Positions 28,492 to 37,316 of a DNA stretch of 43,180 nt are shown here, piece by piece (the stretch's first letter is position 1; every line of letters starts with the position of its first letter). The notes beneath the pieces were generated by a model, which was not told the origin of the DNA, did not search any database, and saw nothing but the letters and a program-made list of their open reading frames with translations. Source of the stretch: an uncultured Phycisphaerales bacterium. GTDB taxonomy: Bacteria > Planctomycetota > Phycisphaerae > Phycisphaerales > UBA1924. The translations under genes and the position numbers were made by a program. Location of the stretch: assembly GCA_937858155.1 (NCBI GenBank), contig CALLYM010000117.1, positions 1 to 43,180 on the forward strand, in the 5' to 3' direction.

Positions 28492-31071
28492 TCAGTTTTG
28501 GTGGGCTACCAACGCCCTGGGCGACGCCTTACCGGAGGCCGTTCTCGCACGAGCTTCGAACGCCTCTTCCGTGTTCAATCCCTCTCTTGCGGACTTACCA
28601 AATGCTTCTGGAGACAGGTACTTGCCCTTGTCTGAACCCACCTTCGCTTCCTCAGCCGTGAACGGGTTCGTCCTAGCCCACGCGTCCTTCCGCGTGCCGG
28701 TAATCTGCCAGGACACTTCCATTCCGCCGCTGCTCGTGCGGATGGAAAAGGTGTTGCTCGCGTCTACTTTCCGCACGACCCTCGCCCACATGAGCGGGTC
28801 GCCGCTATCACTCTCGTCGATCACTGTCAGCTGATACCGGAACTTCTCGTTCAGGTCAGTCATCCAGATGGGCAGCGTGACCGTGGCGTAACCATCGCTG
28901 CCTGTCGTCACGATACCGTCGTAAATATTCTTGTACTCATCGCTCTCCACGCACGCATGCCGAAGCGTCTTGTTCGCCGGGTCGCTGGGGTGGTCGATGT
29001 AAAAGAACTTCGCGGGCGCTGAAATACTCCCCGAGGCAGTGAATACCCCTGTCTCTGTCAGCGAAGCGCACAGCACTTCCGGCGCTAGGTTTGGATTGCG
29101 GGACCAGAACTGGAACAACTGCACACCGCTCGGACGGCCATCGATGCGCACCGCCCCCGAGTCCGCGTCGGTTGCTCGCCCCTCCAAGCGGAAGTTATTG
29201 TCGAGGTTCACAATCGCGTAGGACCCTCCCAACTCTGCGCTCACGCCGGTCTTGTCGGAGAATCCCGGGTTTGTCATACGCACTTCGGGCCTTCCGGTGT
29301 TAGCGCCGCTCTGATCGAGCGTGACGACGGTGCCCGCGAACACGTTCCCATTGATCGCCTGCACGCTCCCGGTCGCGAAGACCGCGCCGCCTGAGTACAA
29401 GTCACGACCGGCGAAGATATCTCGCGAGGCGGAGGCATCGCCGCTGGAAGCGACCGAAAACCGTTGCCCCCCGTCAACACCCAGCCAGATCAGCGAGTTG
29501 TTCCCGATACCCGCGGCCGAGAAGTTGGCCTCGTAACCCGCAGAACCAAAGGGTGCGAGGTCGCCGCTGAACACATTCACTCCAGGGGCGGCCGCCCCGC
29601 GGACGTCGAGCCGTGCGCCGGGCGCCCCGGTATTGATCCCCACGCCCCCGCCCGCGCGGATCAGAAACTGATGCACACCCGTAGAGGCAAAGTCCCCTGT
29701 GCCGTCGCTCCACACAAACGCCCCGTCGTGCAATGCCTGTGCCCGGCTGCCCATCGCGACACTCGAGGCACCCTGTGCTACGTTCAGGTAACCACCGGGC
29801 ACAGTCGCGGCCGCGCCAGACGCCACGTTGTACGCGCCGCCGCCAATGCTGGCATCATAGACGGACACAATATTGTTCCGACCGCCCGCGATGGTGGATT
29901 GATCTGCGGACGCGACGTTATTCATCCCCCCACCGATAAAGGACTTCAGGCCGGAGGCTGTGTTCGTACTTCCCCCCACCACCGCGCTGAGAACGCCCGA
30001 AGTCGAGTTGTACTCGCCGCCACCGATGAACGACGTGATGGCGGTTGCTTCAACGTGATTGCCAAACCCTCCGCCGACGGTTCCCATGTTCGCCAGGACC
30101 ATGTTCCGCGCCACGTCGGCCAATGCAGGGTTGTTGATCGGGTTAAGCCCTCCGCCGCAGATCGTTGCCCCCGCGACGCCGGCGCCGACAAAGTTGTTGT
30201 CCGCCCCGAAGCTCACGCTGGACGTCACCGCCGGCTCCGGTCCGTAATTCACGCTTGCCGGCGAGATGGTCCCCGCCCGCCGGTTGTTCACGCGCACGGT
30301 TATCGCTTGATTGTCCGAAGTCCCGATGAACTGTGTCGCCGGGTTTGTGCCGATGTTCCCACCCAGCCTCCATAGCCCGCCCAGCCCCGCCCCATCCCCC
30401 ACGTAGACGCTCGCGGGGTTCGTGCTCTGGATCGCGCCGCTGAATGTCGTGAACCCCGTGAATACGTTCGTACCGGTAAACGAATTGCTGAAGTTTGTCC
30501 GTACGACGTTGCTCGCCATCCGGCCTTCGGGGATCGTTCCGCTCGTCAGGTTTCCCGCGTCCTGGTAGAACCCGGCCACTTGGCCATTCAGTTGGGTCGC
30601 GTTCGTCGCTGTCACAGCCGCGCCCGCCGCGGGTGCAAACGACGCGTAGGGCGTCGCCGTCAGCGACTGTCGGGGAGTCAGCAGGGTGTACCCAGTCGTG
30701 TTGGCGCAGTTGAGCCCTGTATCTGCGCGTACCTGGATGTCCAGGAACCGCTGCTGGCCGGCAAACTGGCTTCCGAAGTCTAACTGCACATTGAACCGGC
30801 CCCCCACGACCTGCACATTGTCCACGCACTGCGTCGTTCCCCACTGGGTTCCACCGCTCGCCGCGTCATAAAGCCTGAACCGCAGGTCATACTGCCCGTC
30901 GACCGCAACGCCACCATTTTGCAGTTCTCCCTGGTACGTGAATGCCGTCGTCAGAACCTGACCGAGCGCCGCTGGTGCCAGCGCAAGCCCCGCCGCTCCG
31001 ACCACCATCGCAGCGACTGAAGGACGCGAGTTACGGGACGTGCGCGAGCGATCACAGTGGCGGCTATCCAT
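28492..31071 (-). CDS. Large exported protein with YadA-head-like repeats
   Basis: 859 residues. A signal peptide (MVVGAAGLALAPAALGQ) is followed by a domain shared with the next gene (TTAFTYQGELQNGGVAVDGQ, RFLDIQVRADTGLNC, LTPRQSLTATPYASFAP). Residues about 327-442 are seven or so repeats of the type SFIGGGxxNxASG and STIAGGRNNIVS. This resembles the left-handed beta-roll of trimeric autotransporter heads. Residues about 594-680 hold one copy of the VNLDNNFRLEG/GAVRIDGR module. The C-terminal module (FFYIDHPSDPANKTLRHAC, ending DKGKYLSPEAFG) is found in many exported bacterial proteins of unknown role. There is no YadA membrane anchor. AAGGAG lies 9 nt before the ATG. It is probably a surface or matrix protein. 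Confidence 0.82.
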   Translation of the reverse strand: MDSRHCDRSRTSRNSRPSVAAMVVGAAGLALAPAALGQVLTTAFTYQGELQNGGVAVDGQYDLRFRLYDAASGGTQWGTTQCVDNVQVVGGRFNVQLDFGSQFAGQQRFLDIQVRADTGLNCANTTGYTLLTPRQSLTATPYASFAPAAGAAVTATNATQLNGQVAGFYQDAGNLTSGTIPEGRMASNVVRTNFSNSFTGTNVFTGFTTFSGAIQSTNPASVYVGDGAGLGGLWRLGGNIGTNPATQFIGTSDNQAITVRVNNRRAGTISPASVNYGPEPAVTSSVSFGADNNFVGAGVAGATICGGGLNPINNPALADVARNMVLANMGTVGGGFGNHVEATAITSFIGGGEYNSTSGVLSAVVGGSTNTASGLKSFIGGGMNNVASADQSTIAGGRNNIVSVYDASIGGGAYNVASGAAATVPGGYLNVAQGASSVAMGSRAQALHDGAFVWSDGTGDFASTGVHQFLIRAGGGVGINTGAPGARLDVRGAAAPGVNVFSGDLAPFGSAGYEANFSAAGIGNNSLIWLGVDGGQRFSVASSGDASASRDIFAGRDLYSGGAVFATGSVQAINGNVFAGTVVTLDQSGANTGRPEVRMTNPGFSDKTGVSAELGGSYAIVNLDNNFRLEGRATDADSGAVRIDGRPSGVQLFQFWSRNPNLAPEVLCASLTETGVFTASGSISAPAKFFYIDHPSDPANKTLRHACVESDEYKNIYDGIVTTGSDGYATVTLPIWMTDLNEKFRYQLTVIDESDSGDPLMWARVVRKVDASNTFSIRTSSGGMEVSWQITGTRKDAWARTNPFTAEEAKVGSDKGKYLSPEAFGKSAREGLNTEEAFEARARTASGKASPRALVAHQN

Positions 31072-31248
31072 ACGAGGGCTCCTTGAGTCGGCGCCTGCGC
31101 GCCGCTGCCCGCGAAAGCGAGGCCGCCCACGCAAGTGCGACACGATTTTGAGAATCTCCCGCACGCGAAGCAACCGCTCGTAATCTGGGCCCGCTCCAAA
31201 CCACCGACCGGTGCTGCCGCGCCGGCTCAGGACCACGCAAGCACGAAG

Positions 31249-33771
31249 TTAGTTGGCAGGTTGGATCACCGTACCCTCGCCATCATCCTTCATTTTGTCC
31301 CACCGCACGCCCTTGGAGCGAGGCTGCCCATATAGCGCCGGGTGCTGGTAGGTCCCCTTTTCGCGCTCTTGCTTATCAATCTCCACAGCGACTCCCCGGT
31401 GACGCACCCACAGATCGTTGCGGACCGCCTCGACACGCCAGCAGACCCTGCCGCCGGGCATCCCACCAGCGATTGTGAACGAGCACGCTGGCATGGAGCC
31501 CCCCGGCTTGAAAGCTTCGCCCGCGCGAAGTGCTTCTTCGCTGATCTCAGAAGCAACGTAAAGGGTGGGCATCGGTGAACCGACGGCTGTCAATGTGTAG
31601 CTAGGGTCTTTGTTGATCGTGGCGAAGTAAGAGGGAAGATCGATAGTCGCGGTGCCGTCACCGTCCAGCACGACAGTTCCTCGGTAAAAGTTCACCGGTT
31701 CGGGCGCCTCGGAGCAGTAGTGCATGAGATACTTATTTTCCGGGTCCGCGGGGTGATCGATCCGGAACGTCTTGAGTCCTGAGGCACCAAGGTCGCCCTG
31801 CGAGTAGACGCCGTAATCGCCAAGAGTGGCGCTGCTGTTGGACTCGCCGAGCACGCCCATGACTCCTCCCGACGTCGCGCTCGCAAGGCCGTAGACACCG
31901 ATGCCAGCGATGCTAGAGCTCTGACCGAACACACCCCATGCCGGGCCTGTACCAGACGTCGCACGACCGTCTACCGCCGTACCACTCGGGCTGGTCGTTC
32001 GCCCCTGCACCACGCCGAACGCATCGCCGGCAGTCGCCGTCGAAACACCGGCCACACTCCGCGCGACGAAGTCACCGGTGTGGGTGAGCGACGCACACTG
32101 GGACTCGATCGTCGAGCCCGCACCGCGAAAAAGGAACTGGAAGAGTGGCTCACCGGATCCGCGCCCATCGATCCGCACCGCGCCGCCTCGGTTGCTTGTC
32201 GTCCTGCCCTCAAGACGGAAGTTGTTGTCGAGGTTCACCAGCGAGTTCCCCCCCCCGGTCTCGACACTCACCCCAACCCTGTCTGTGCCCGAGTTGCCGC
32301 TCGTGATCCGTACCTCGCCGTTGCCGGTCGTCGCGCCCGACGCGTCAAGGGCCACAGACACACTGCTGTTCTTCGATTCCACCGTGCCGGAAGCGGAAAG
32401 ATTGCCAACGTGGTCGACCGCCAGGCACTGCGACTCGGTACCTCCCACCGCACGATAAATGAACTGGAATAGCGGAAGACCGTCCCGGCCATCAATCCGG
32501 ACGGCGCCGCCGCGACTGGTGGTGGCACTGCCGTTGAGCCGGAAGTTGTTGTCCAGGTTGACGATAGAGTTAAACCCCGTGTTCTCGACGCTGACGCCGA
32601 GTTTGTCCGTCTCTGCCAGCAGGTGCGGACTCTCGATCCTTAGCTCGCCTTCGCCCGTCACGGAACCGATCGGATCGAGGAAGACAGTGCCCGGAGGCGA
32701 AAACAAGCTTCCATGGCGACGCGCAACGACCTGCCCAGCGGACGTGACAAAGAACCGTTGTTCGCCATCCACGGCGCAGTACACCAACGCATTGTCCGCG
32801 ATGCCCCCGCTCGAGAAGTTCATCTCGAGCCCCGCGCTCCCGAACGGCGCCAGATCGCCCGTGAAAATATTAACCCCCGGAGTCGCGCCCGCCACGTTGA
32901 GTCGCGCGCCAGGCGTCTGCGTGTTGATGCCCACCCCGGAGGACGTCAGCCGGAGCACCTCCTGGTTATTCACGCGCATCGCCAGCGGCTGATTGTCCAC
33001 AGTGCCCACGAAGTACGACGCAGGGTCCGCCCCCATATTGCCACCGAGCCGCCAAAGGCCCGTCAGCGACGCACCGTCACCCAGGTAAGTATTCCCGGTG
33101 TTTGTCAAGTGCGTGACGCCGGTAAACGTGTTGGCACCACTGAACGTGTTGTTGTTGATAGTCAGCGGCACCACTGAACTTAACCGCCCGTCCGGGATCG
33201 TTCCGGCGACAAGGTTTCCGGCATTCTGATAAAACGCTGCGCTCTGGCCGTTGAGTTGTGCTGCGTTCGCCGCCGTCGTCGCATTGGTCGCATTCACCGC
33301 GGTGGTCGCGGTCGCAGCGGTCCCGGCCGTGGGTGCGTACGTCGCGTAAGGAGTTGCAGTCATCGCCTGCCTCGGGGTCAGCACCGTGAACCCAGTCGTG
33401 TTGGAACAGTTCAGGCCGGTGTCCGCACGGACCTGAATATCCAAGAAACGCTGCTGCCCTGCGAACTGGCCGCCAAAGTCCAGCTGAACCGTGAACTTGC
33501 CCCCCACGACCTGCACGTTGTCCACGCACTGCGTTGTGCCCAATTGGGCACCGCCGGACATCGCATCGTACAACCGGAATCGAAGGTCATAGGCCCCGTC
33601 GACGACCGTCCCGCCGTTCTTGAGCTCTCCCTGATAGGTGAACGCTGGTGTCAGAGCCTGACCGAATGCGCAGGGGACCAGCGCAAGGCCCGCCGCAGCG
33701 GCGAGAAGACCGACGAGCGGCTTCTGAACGGGATGCTTGGACGATTGGAGGGTGGCAGTCCTGGTATCCAT
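31249..33771 (-). CDS. Large exported protein, paralogue of the neighbouring gene, with duplicated module
   Basis: 840 residues. The signal peptide is LLAAAAGLALVPCAFGQ. Residues about 35-150 are closely similar to the neighbouring protein (TPAFTYQGELKNGGTVVDGA, RFLDIQVRADTGLNC). There is a shared stretch GLWRLGGNMG and LAPFGSAGLEMNFS. In place of the YadA-like repeats it carries two copies of the VNLDNNFRL/GAVRIDGR module (residues about 374-562). It ends with the same C-terminal module (FRIDHPADPENKYLMHYCSE to YQHPALYG). CAGGAG lies 9 nt before the ATG. The two genes are in tandem, 177 bp apart, and look like a duplication followed by exchange of the middle part. The gap 31072-31248 contains no gene. 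Confidence 0.82.
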   Translation of the reverse strand: MDTRTATLQSSKHPVQKPLVGLLAAAAGLALVPCAFGQALTPAFTYQGELKNGGTVVDGAYDLRFRLYDAMSGGAQLGTTQCVDNVQVVGGKFTVQLDFGGQFAGQQRFLDIQVRADTGLNCSNTTGFTVLTPRQAMTATPYATYAPTAGTAATATTAVNATNATTAANAAQLNGQSAAFYQNAGNLVAGTIPDGRLSSVVPLTINNNTFSGANTFTGVTHLTNTGNTYLGDGASLTGLWRLGGNMGADPASYFVGTVDNQPLAMRVNNQEVLRLTSSGVGINTQTPGARLNVAGATPGVNIFTGDLAPFGSAGLEMNFSSGGIADNALVYCAVDGEQRFFVTSAGQVVARRHGSLFSPPGTVFLDPIGSVTGEGELRIESPHLLAETDKLGVSVENTGFNSIVNLDNNFRLNGSATTSRGGAVRIDGRDGLPLFQFIYRAVGGTESQCLAVDHVGNLSASGTVESKNSSVSVALDASGATTGNGEVRITSGNSGTDRVGVSVETGGGNSLVNLDNNFRLEGRTTSNRGGAVRIDGRGSGEPLFQFLFRGAGSTIESQCASLTHTGDFVARSVAGVSTATAGDAFGVVQGRTTSPSGTAVDGRATSGTGPAWGVFGQSSSIAGIGVYGLASATSGGVMGVLGESNSSATLGDYGVYSQGDLGASGLKTFRIDHPADPENKYLMHYCSEAPEPVNFYRGTVVLDGDGTATIDLPSYFATINKDPSYTLTAVGSPMPTLYVASEISEEALRAGEAFKPGGSMPACSFTIAGGMPGGRVCWRVEAVRNDLWVRHRGVAVEIDKQEREKGTYQHPALYGQPRSKGVRWDKMKDDGEGTVIQPAN
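32085..32650 (-). repeat. Tandem duplicated module inside the second exported protein
   Basis: Two copies of a roughly 95-residue module. Each runs GELRI or GEVRI, then LGVSVE or VGVSVE, VNLDNNFRL, GGAVRIDGR, LFQF and ESQC. A third copy occurs in the neighbouring paralogue (about 29030-29290). Confidence 0.7.
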
Positions 33772-33896
33772 ACGATTACTCCTGGAACGGCGCAAACAAG
33801 CGCTGCTGTTTCCGCAAGCGATTCGTCCGGCGCGACGACGACATGAATTTCGCGTTTGTTCCTGCAAGGTTGGTCTACCCACTCACTTTCACCAGC

Positions 33897-34532
33897 ATGG
33901 AGCGCAGCGAGCCAACCCCGCCCCCCGCCCCGCGTGTCGGCGTCGATCCGCACTTCTCCACGCTTCTCGCCCGCGCCGCCCAGGGCGAACCCGCTGCCTC
34001 CGCGGAATTGCTGCCGCTCGTCTATGACCACCTCCGCGCCCTCGCACGCGCCAAACTCGCGAAAGAACCTGCCGGTCAGACACTGCAGCCCACGGCACTC
34101 GTCCACGAGGCGTACCTCAGGCTTATCGGGAGCGAAAGGCCCTGGAACGACAAACGCCACTTCTTCGCCGCCGCTGCGCTGGCCATGAGGCGCATCCTGG
34201 TTGACCGCGCCCGCGCCAAGCGTGGGGAAAAACGTGGCGGGGACCTGCGCCGAATCTCGCTGGAGGTGGTGGAAGGAGGAAACGACGGCAACCCCCATCA
34301 GCGTCACCACCCCGACGACAGCTTCGACTGGCTCGCCTTGGAGCACGCCATGGCTGCTTTGGAAGCCCACGATTCTGGTCTCGCGGAGATCGTCCACCTG
34401 AGGTACTTTGCAGGTCTATCCGTGGAGGAAGTGGCAAACGCAACAGGGGTTTCGTCGCGCACCATTAACAGGGACTGGCTGGTCGCCCGTGCCTGGCTCC
34501 TCCGCCGGATGCAGGAAAGTGATACGGCCTGA
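33897..34532 (+). CDS. ECF-like RNA polymerase sigma factor (planctomycete Sigma70-ECF, PF07638 type)
   Basis: 211 residues. Sigma region 2 contains LLPLVYDHLRALARAKLAKE, LQPTALVHEAYLRLIG and HFFAAAALAMRRILVDRARA. Region 4 has IVHLRYFAGLSVEEVANATG and SSRTINRDWLVARAWLLRRM, a helix-turn-helix for -35 recognition. This layout is the planctomycete family usually encoded beside a Ser/Thr kinase, as here (kinase starts 25 nt downstream). No anti-sigma factor is visible, so the kinase may control it. It is divergent from the large exported-protein genes. Start ATG 33897 is preferred; ATG 33843 is in frame. The 125-bp gap before it shows no clear promoter. Confidence 0.9.
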   Translation: MERSEPTPPPAPRVGVDPHFSTLLARAAQGEPAASAELLPLVYDHLRALARAKLAKEPAGQTLQPTALVHEAYLRLIGSERPWNDKRHFFAAAALAMRRILVDRARAKRGEKRGGDLRRISLEVVEGGNDGNPHQRHHPDDSFDWLALEHAMAALEAHDSGLAEIVHLRYFAGLSVEEVANATGVSSRTINRDWLVARAWLLRRMQESDTA

Positions 34533-34557
34533 TACACACCGGCAGGGGCGCGATCCG

Positions 34558-37308
34558 ATGACACCAGGTACGCATTCCAATGCTGACGCGGATCACCAGG
34601 GGTTGTGGCACCGCACGAAAGCCGTCGCCGGCCAAGCGCTGGAACTGCCCGCGCTGGAACGTCACGCGTTCGTCGAAGCAGCCTGCGCACACGACCCTGA
34701 ACTGCTCTCCGAAGTCCGTGCCTTGCTCAAGGCGTCTCTTGATGCGGGTGAAGCGCTGACCGACGCGGGGCTCCCCGCGAGCGCACTCGCTGATGTATTG
34801 GAGACACCGGTCGTCGCGCCGGGGACCATGATCGGCAGATACCGGGTGGCACGCCCCATCGGCGCGGGGGGCATGGGAGCGGTGTTCGAGGCCAACGACA
34901 CAAGCCTCAACCGCAAGGTCGCATTGAAGCTGCTGACGCTCGGCCTCGCCTCCACCGGCGCCCGCAAACGCTTTGAAGGCGAAGCCATGGCCCTGGCCCG
35001 GCTGGACCACCCCTGCCTCGCACGCATCTACGAAGCGGGCGTGCACACCGCAGCCGGGCTGAGCGTGCCCTACTTCGCGATGGCGTTTGTCGAAGACTCC
35101 CGCACACTCGACACGTTCTTCCGCGATACACGCCCGGACGCCCGGACGGCGATGGCACTCTTCGCACGAATCTGCGACGCCGTTCACCACGGCCACCAGA
35201 AGGGCGTGCTCCACCGGGACCTCAAGCCCTCGAACATTCTCATCGACCGTGAAGGCTGCCCGCAGATTGTGGACTTTGGAGTTTCCCGGCTCCTTGATAC
35301 CGGCGGTACGACCCAGTCAACTCGCGCAGGCGAAATCGTCGGCACCCCGGCATACCTCCCGCCAGAGGCATTCGAACAAGGCGCGCAATCGCTCGACACA
35401 CGCGCAGATGTGTACGCCCTGGGCGTTGTCTTATACGAAGTGCTCTGCGGCAGCAATCCCTTTACCGGCCCGACGCTGACACCGGTGCAGATTGGCAAGC
35501 GTGTCTGCTCCAAGCCCCCGCCGCTCCTGGGCTCCTTGCGTGAGGACTGTATGGGCGATGTCGAGACGATCATCGCCAAAGCGATGGCACGTGATCCCCG
35601 CGACCGCTACCCGTCGGTCGAACAGCTGGGGGCGGACCTCCGGCGGGTACTCTCCTATGAGCCCATCCTTGCGCGGCCCGCTCCGGTGCTCCGCCAGGCA
35701 CGCCTGTTCGCACGGCGTAACCGCGTCCTTGTCGCCGCGTGCGGCGCTGTAGCGCTGGCCCTCGTACTTGGTATTGCCGGGCTTGGTGTGGGCTTTGCAC
35801 GCGCGCGCGCGAGCGAACGCCGTGCGCGGGAGGAGGCCGATCGCGCGACGAAGGTTTCCGCATTCATTATGCGTATGTTCAGGTCGGCAAGCCCGTTCCA
35901 CGGGGCCCAGTTCAGGAACCGTGGTCCTCAGGCGCCGAGGCTATTCGACGAGAGCGAAGCCTGGCCAAACGCGGCGATCCCTGGGAGGGCCCCCACGGTC
36001 GGCGACCTCCTGTTCGCCGCTTCCGGCCACCTCGAAGAATCGTTTCCCAACGACCCGGCTCTCCAAGCGGATATGGCGAGCGCTCTCGCGCGGACCGCGA
36101 GTGACATCTCAGACTACAGGATCGGCGTATTTACCAGCAGGGCGGCGTCGCTGCTATCCACGGCTTACGGCCGCGACGACCCGCGCACACTGGCGGCTCG
36201 CCAGGGAACATACTCCTCCGAACTTGTCAACGGCTCTGCCGTCAACATCGCGGACATGGAGCGTGATCTCAACATCATCCGCCACCTCCCGATATCCGAG
36301 AACGAGCTGCTGTTGCAGTGGGCATGGAGCCACTACACCCAGGGCCTGCGCATGCAGAACCGCGGGAAGGAAGCGCTCGACGTCCTGCGCTCACTCCGGG
36401 CTGATATCGGCCAGTCAATGCCCGGCGACTCTCCCACCAAGATCGCGCTCGACCTCGCGATCATCCGCTTGCAGACACCGGAAGGGGATTCGCGCGCTGC
36501 ATTGGACGCTATGCCCGCGCTGCTCGCGCGCGCCCGAGCGCTTCCGGATACCGATTCGCAGTGGGCTGTCCTCTCGGTGCTCTTCGACACCCAGTTCCAC
36601 CAGTCAAACATGCGTGAGTTCGACGCCGCCATGCACACACTGTCACAGGGTGCTTCGCTGTCGTCCCAGCTTTACGGCGGCATGGACCAGGGCACGTACG
36701 AATGGTGGAACAACCTTTACTTTGTCGCGCTCATGACGCAGAACTTCGATATTGCTGAGTATGCGGCTCGCGAGCAACTCCGTGGTGCGGACGCCATGCT
36801 GGGGCCTCACTCCTTTTACACAACAAAGGCGCAGGGACGCCTCGCCCGTTCCCTTCTCTCGCAGCACAAAAACCTGGAGGAGGCGGAGCGCGCCGCGCGA
36901 AGAGCCATCGACGGCGCGCCGGAAATGCTCCCCATCGGCGAGGGCTGGGCGCTCTACCACGAACTCCTATGGGCTTGGTGCATCCGCTTGCAGGGAGACC
37001 CTCAGCGCGCAGATCGCATCATTCGGGACCGCATGGGGAATGAGGTTCGGGCCGGCAGGCCAGTCGCGGTCAACTGGGTCGAGCTCCTCCGCGCCACCGA
37101 ACTCGCCCAGTGCGAAATGGACATGGGCGAACGCGCGGGGGACCTTCCCTCACGCCTCCCGGCGATCGATGCGCTCCTCTCGGATGCGGAGTGCTGGGCG
37201 GAAGAACTCGGGCGGGACTGGCCATCCGTCCACCTTACGGAGGAAGCCCGCCAACGCTATGACATGCTGACCGGACGCACCCAGCCGACGCCTTCGCACT
37301 CTCCCTAA
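34558..37308 (+). CDS. Membrane Ser/Thr protein kinase with TPR-like extracytoplasmic domain
   Basis: 916 residues. An N-terminal helical segment typical of this planctomycete family comes first (ELPALERHAFVEAACAHDPE). The kinase domain (about 95-370) has the glycine loop PIGAGGMGAVFEAND, VALKLL lysine, catalytic HRDLKPSNILID, DFGVSRLL, and GTPAYLPPEAF. One membrane helix lies at about 390-414 (VLVAACGAVALALVLGIAGL). The remaining 500 residues are helical with TPR-like spacing, probably outside the membrane, and may sense a ligand. It pairs with the upstream sigma factor, and together they may couple an envelope signal to transcription, possibly of the adjacent surface proteins. That link is inference. 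Confidence 0.9.
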   Translation: MTPGTHSNADADHQGLWHRTKAVAGQALELPALERHAFVEAACAHDPELLSEVRALLKASLDAGEALTDAGLPASALADVLETPVVAPGTMIGRYRVARPIGAGGMGAVFEANDTSLNRKVALKLLTLGLASTGARKRFEGEAMALARLDHPCLARIYEAGVHTAAGLSVPYFAMAFVEDSRTLDTFFRDTRPDARTAMALFARICDAVHHGHQKGVLHRDLKPSNILIDREGCPQIVDFGVSRLLDTGGTTQSTRAGEIVGTPAYLPPEAFEQGAQSLDTRADVYALGVVLYEVLCGSNPFTGPTLTPVQIGKRVCSKPPPLLGSLREDCMGDVETIIAKAMARDPRDRYPSVEQLGADLRRVLSYEPILARPAPVLRQARLFARRNRVLVAACGAVALALVLGIAGLGVGFARARASERRAREEADRATKVSAFIMRMFRSASPFHGAQFRNRGPQAPRLFDESEAWPNAAIPGRAPTVGDLLFAASGHLEESFPNDPALQADMASALARTASDISDYRIGVFTSRAASLLSTAYGRDDPRTLAARQGTYSSELVNGSAVNIADMERDLNIIRHLPISENELLLQWAWSHYTQGLRMQNRGKEALDVLRSLRADIGQSMPGDSPTKIALDLAIIRLQTPEGDSRAALDAMPALLARARALPDTDSQWAVLSVLFDTQFHQSNMREFDAAMHTLSQGASLSSQLYGGMDQGTYEWWNNLYFVALMTQNFDIAEYAAREQLRGADAMLGPHSFYTTKAQGRLARSLLSQHKNLEEAERAARRAIDGAPEMLPIGEGWALYHELLWAWCIRLQGDPQRADRIIRDRMGNEVRAGRPVAVNWVELLRATELAQCEMDMGERAGDLPSRLPAIDALLSDAECWAEELGRDWPSVHLTEEARQRYDMLTGRTQPTPSHSP

Positions 37309-37316
37309 CCTCCACC

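Noticed and set aside
28492-33771. Prophage tail-fibre cluster
   Set aside because: The proteins have signal peptides and no phage genes nearby, so the resemblance lies only in shared beta-rich modules.
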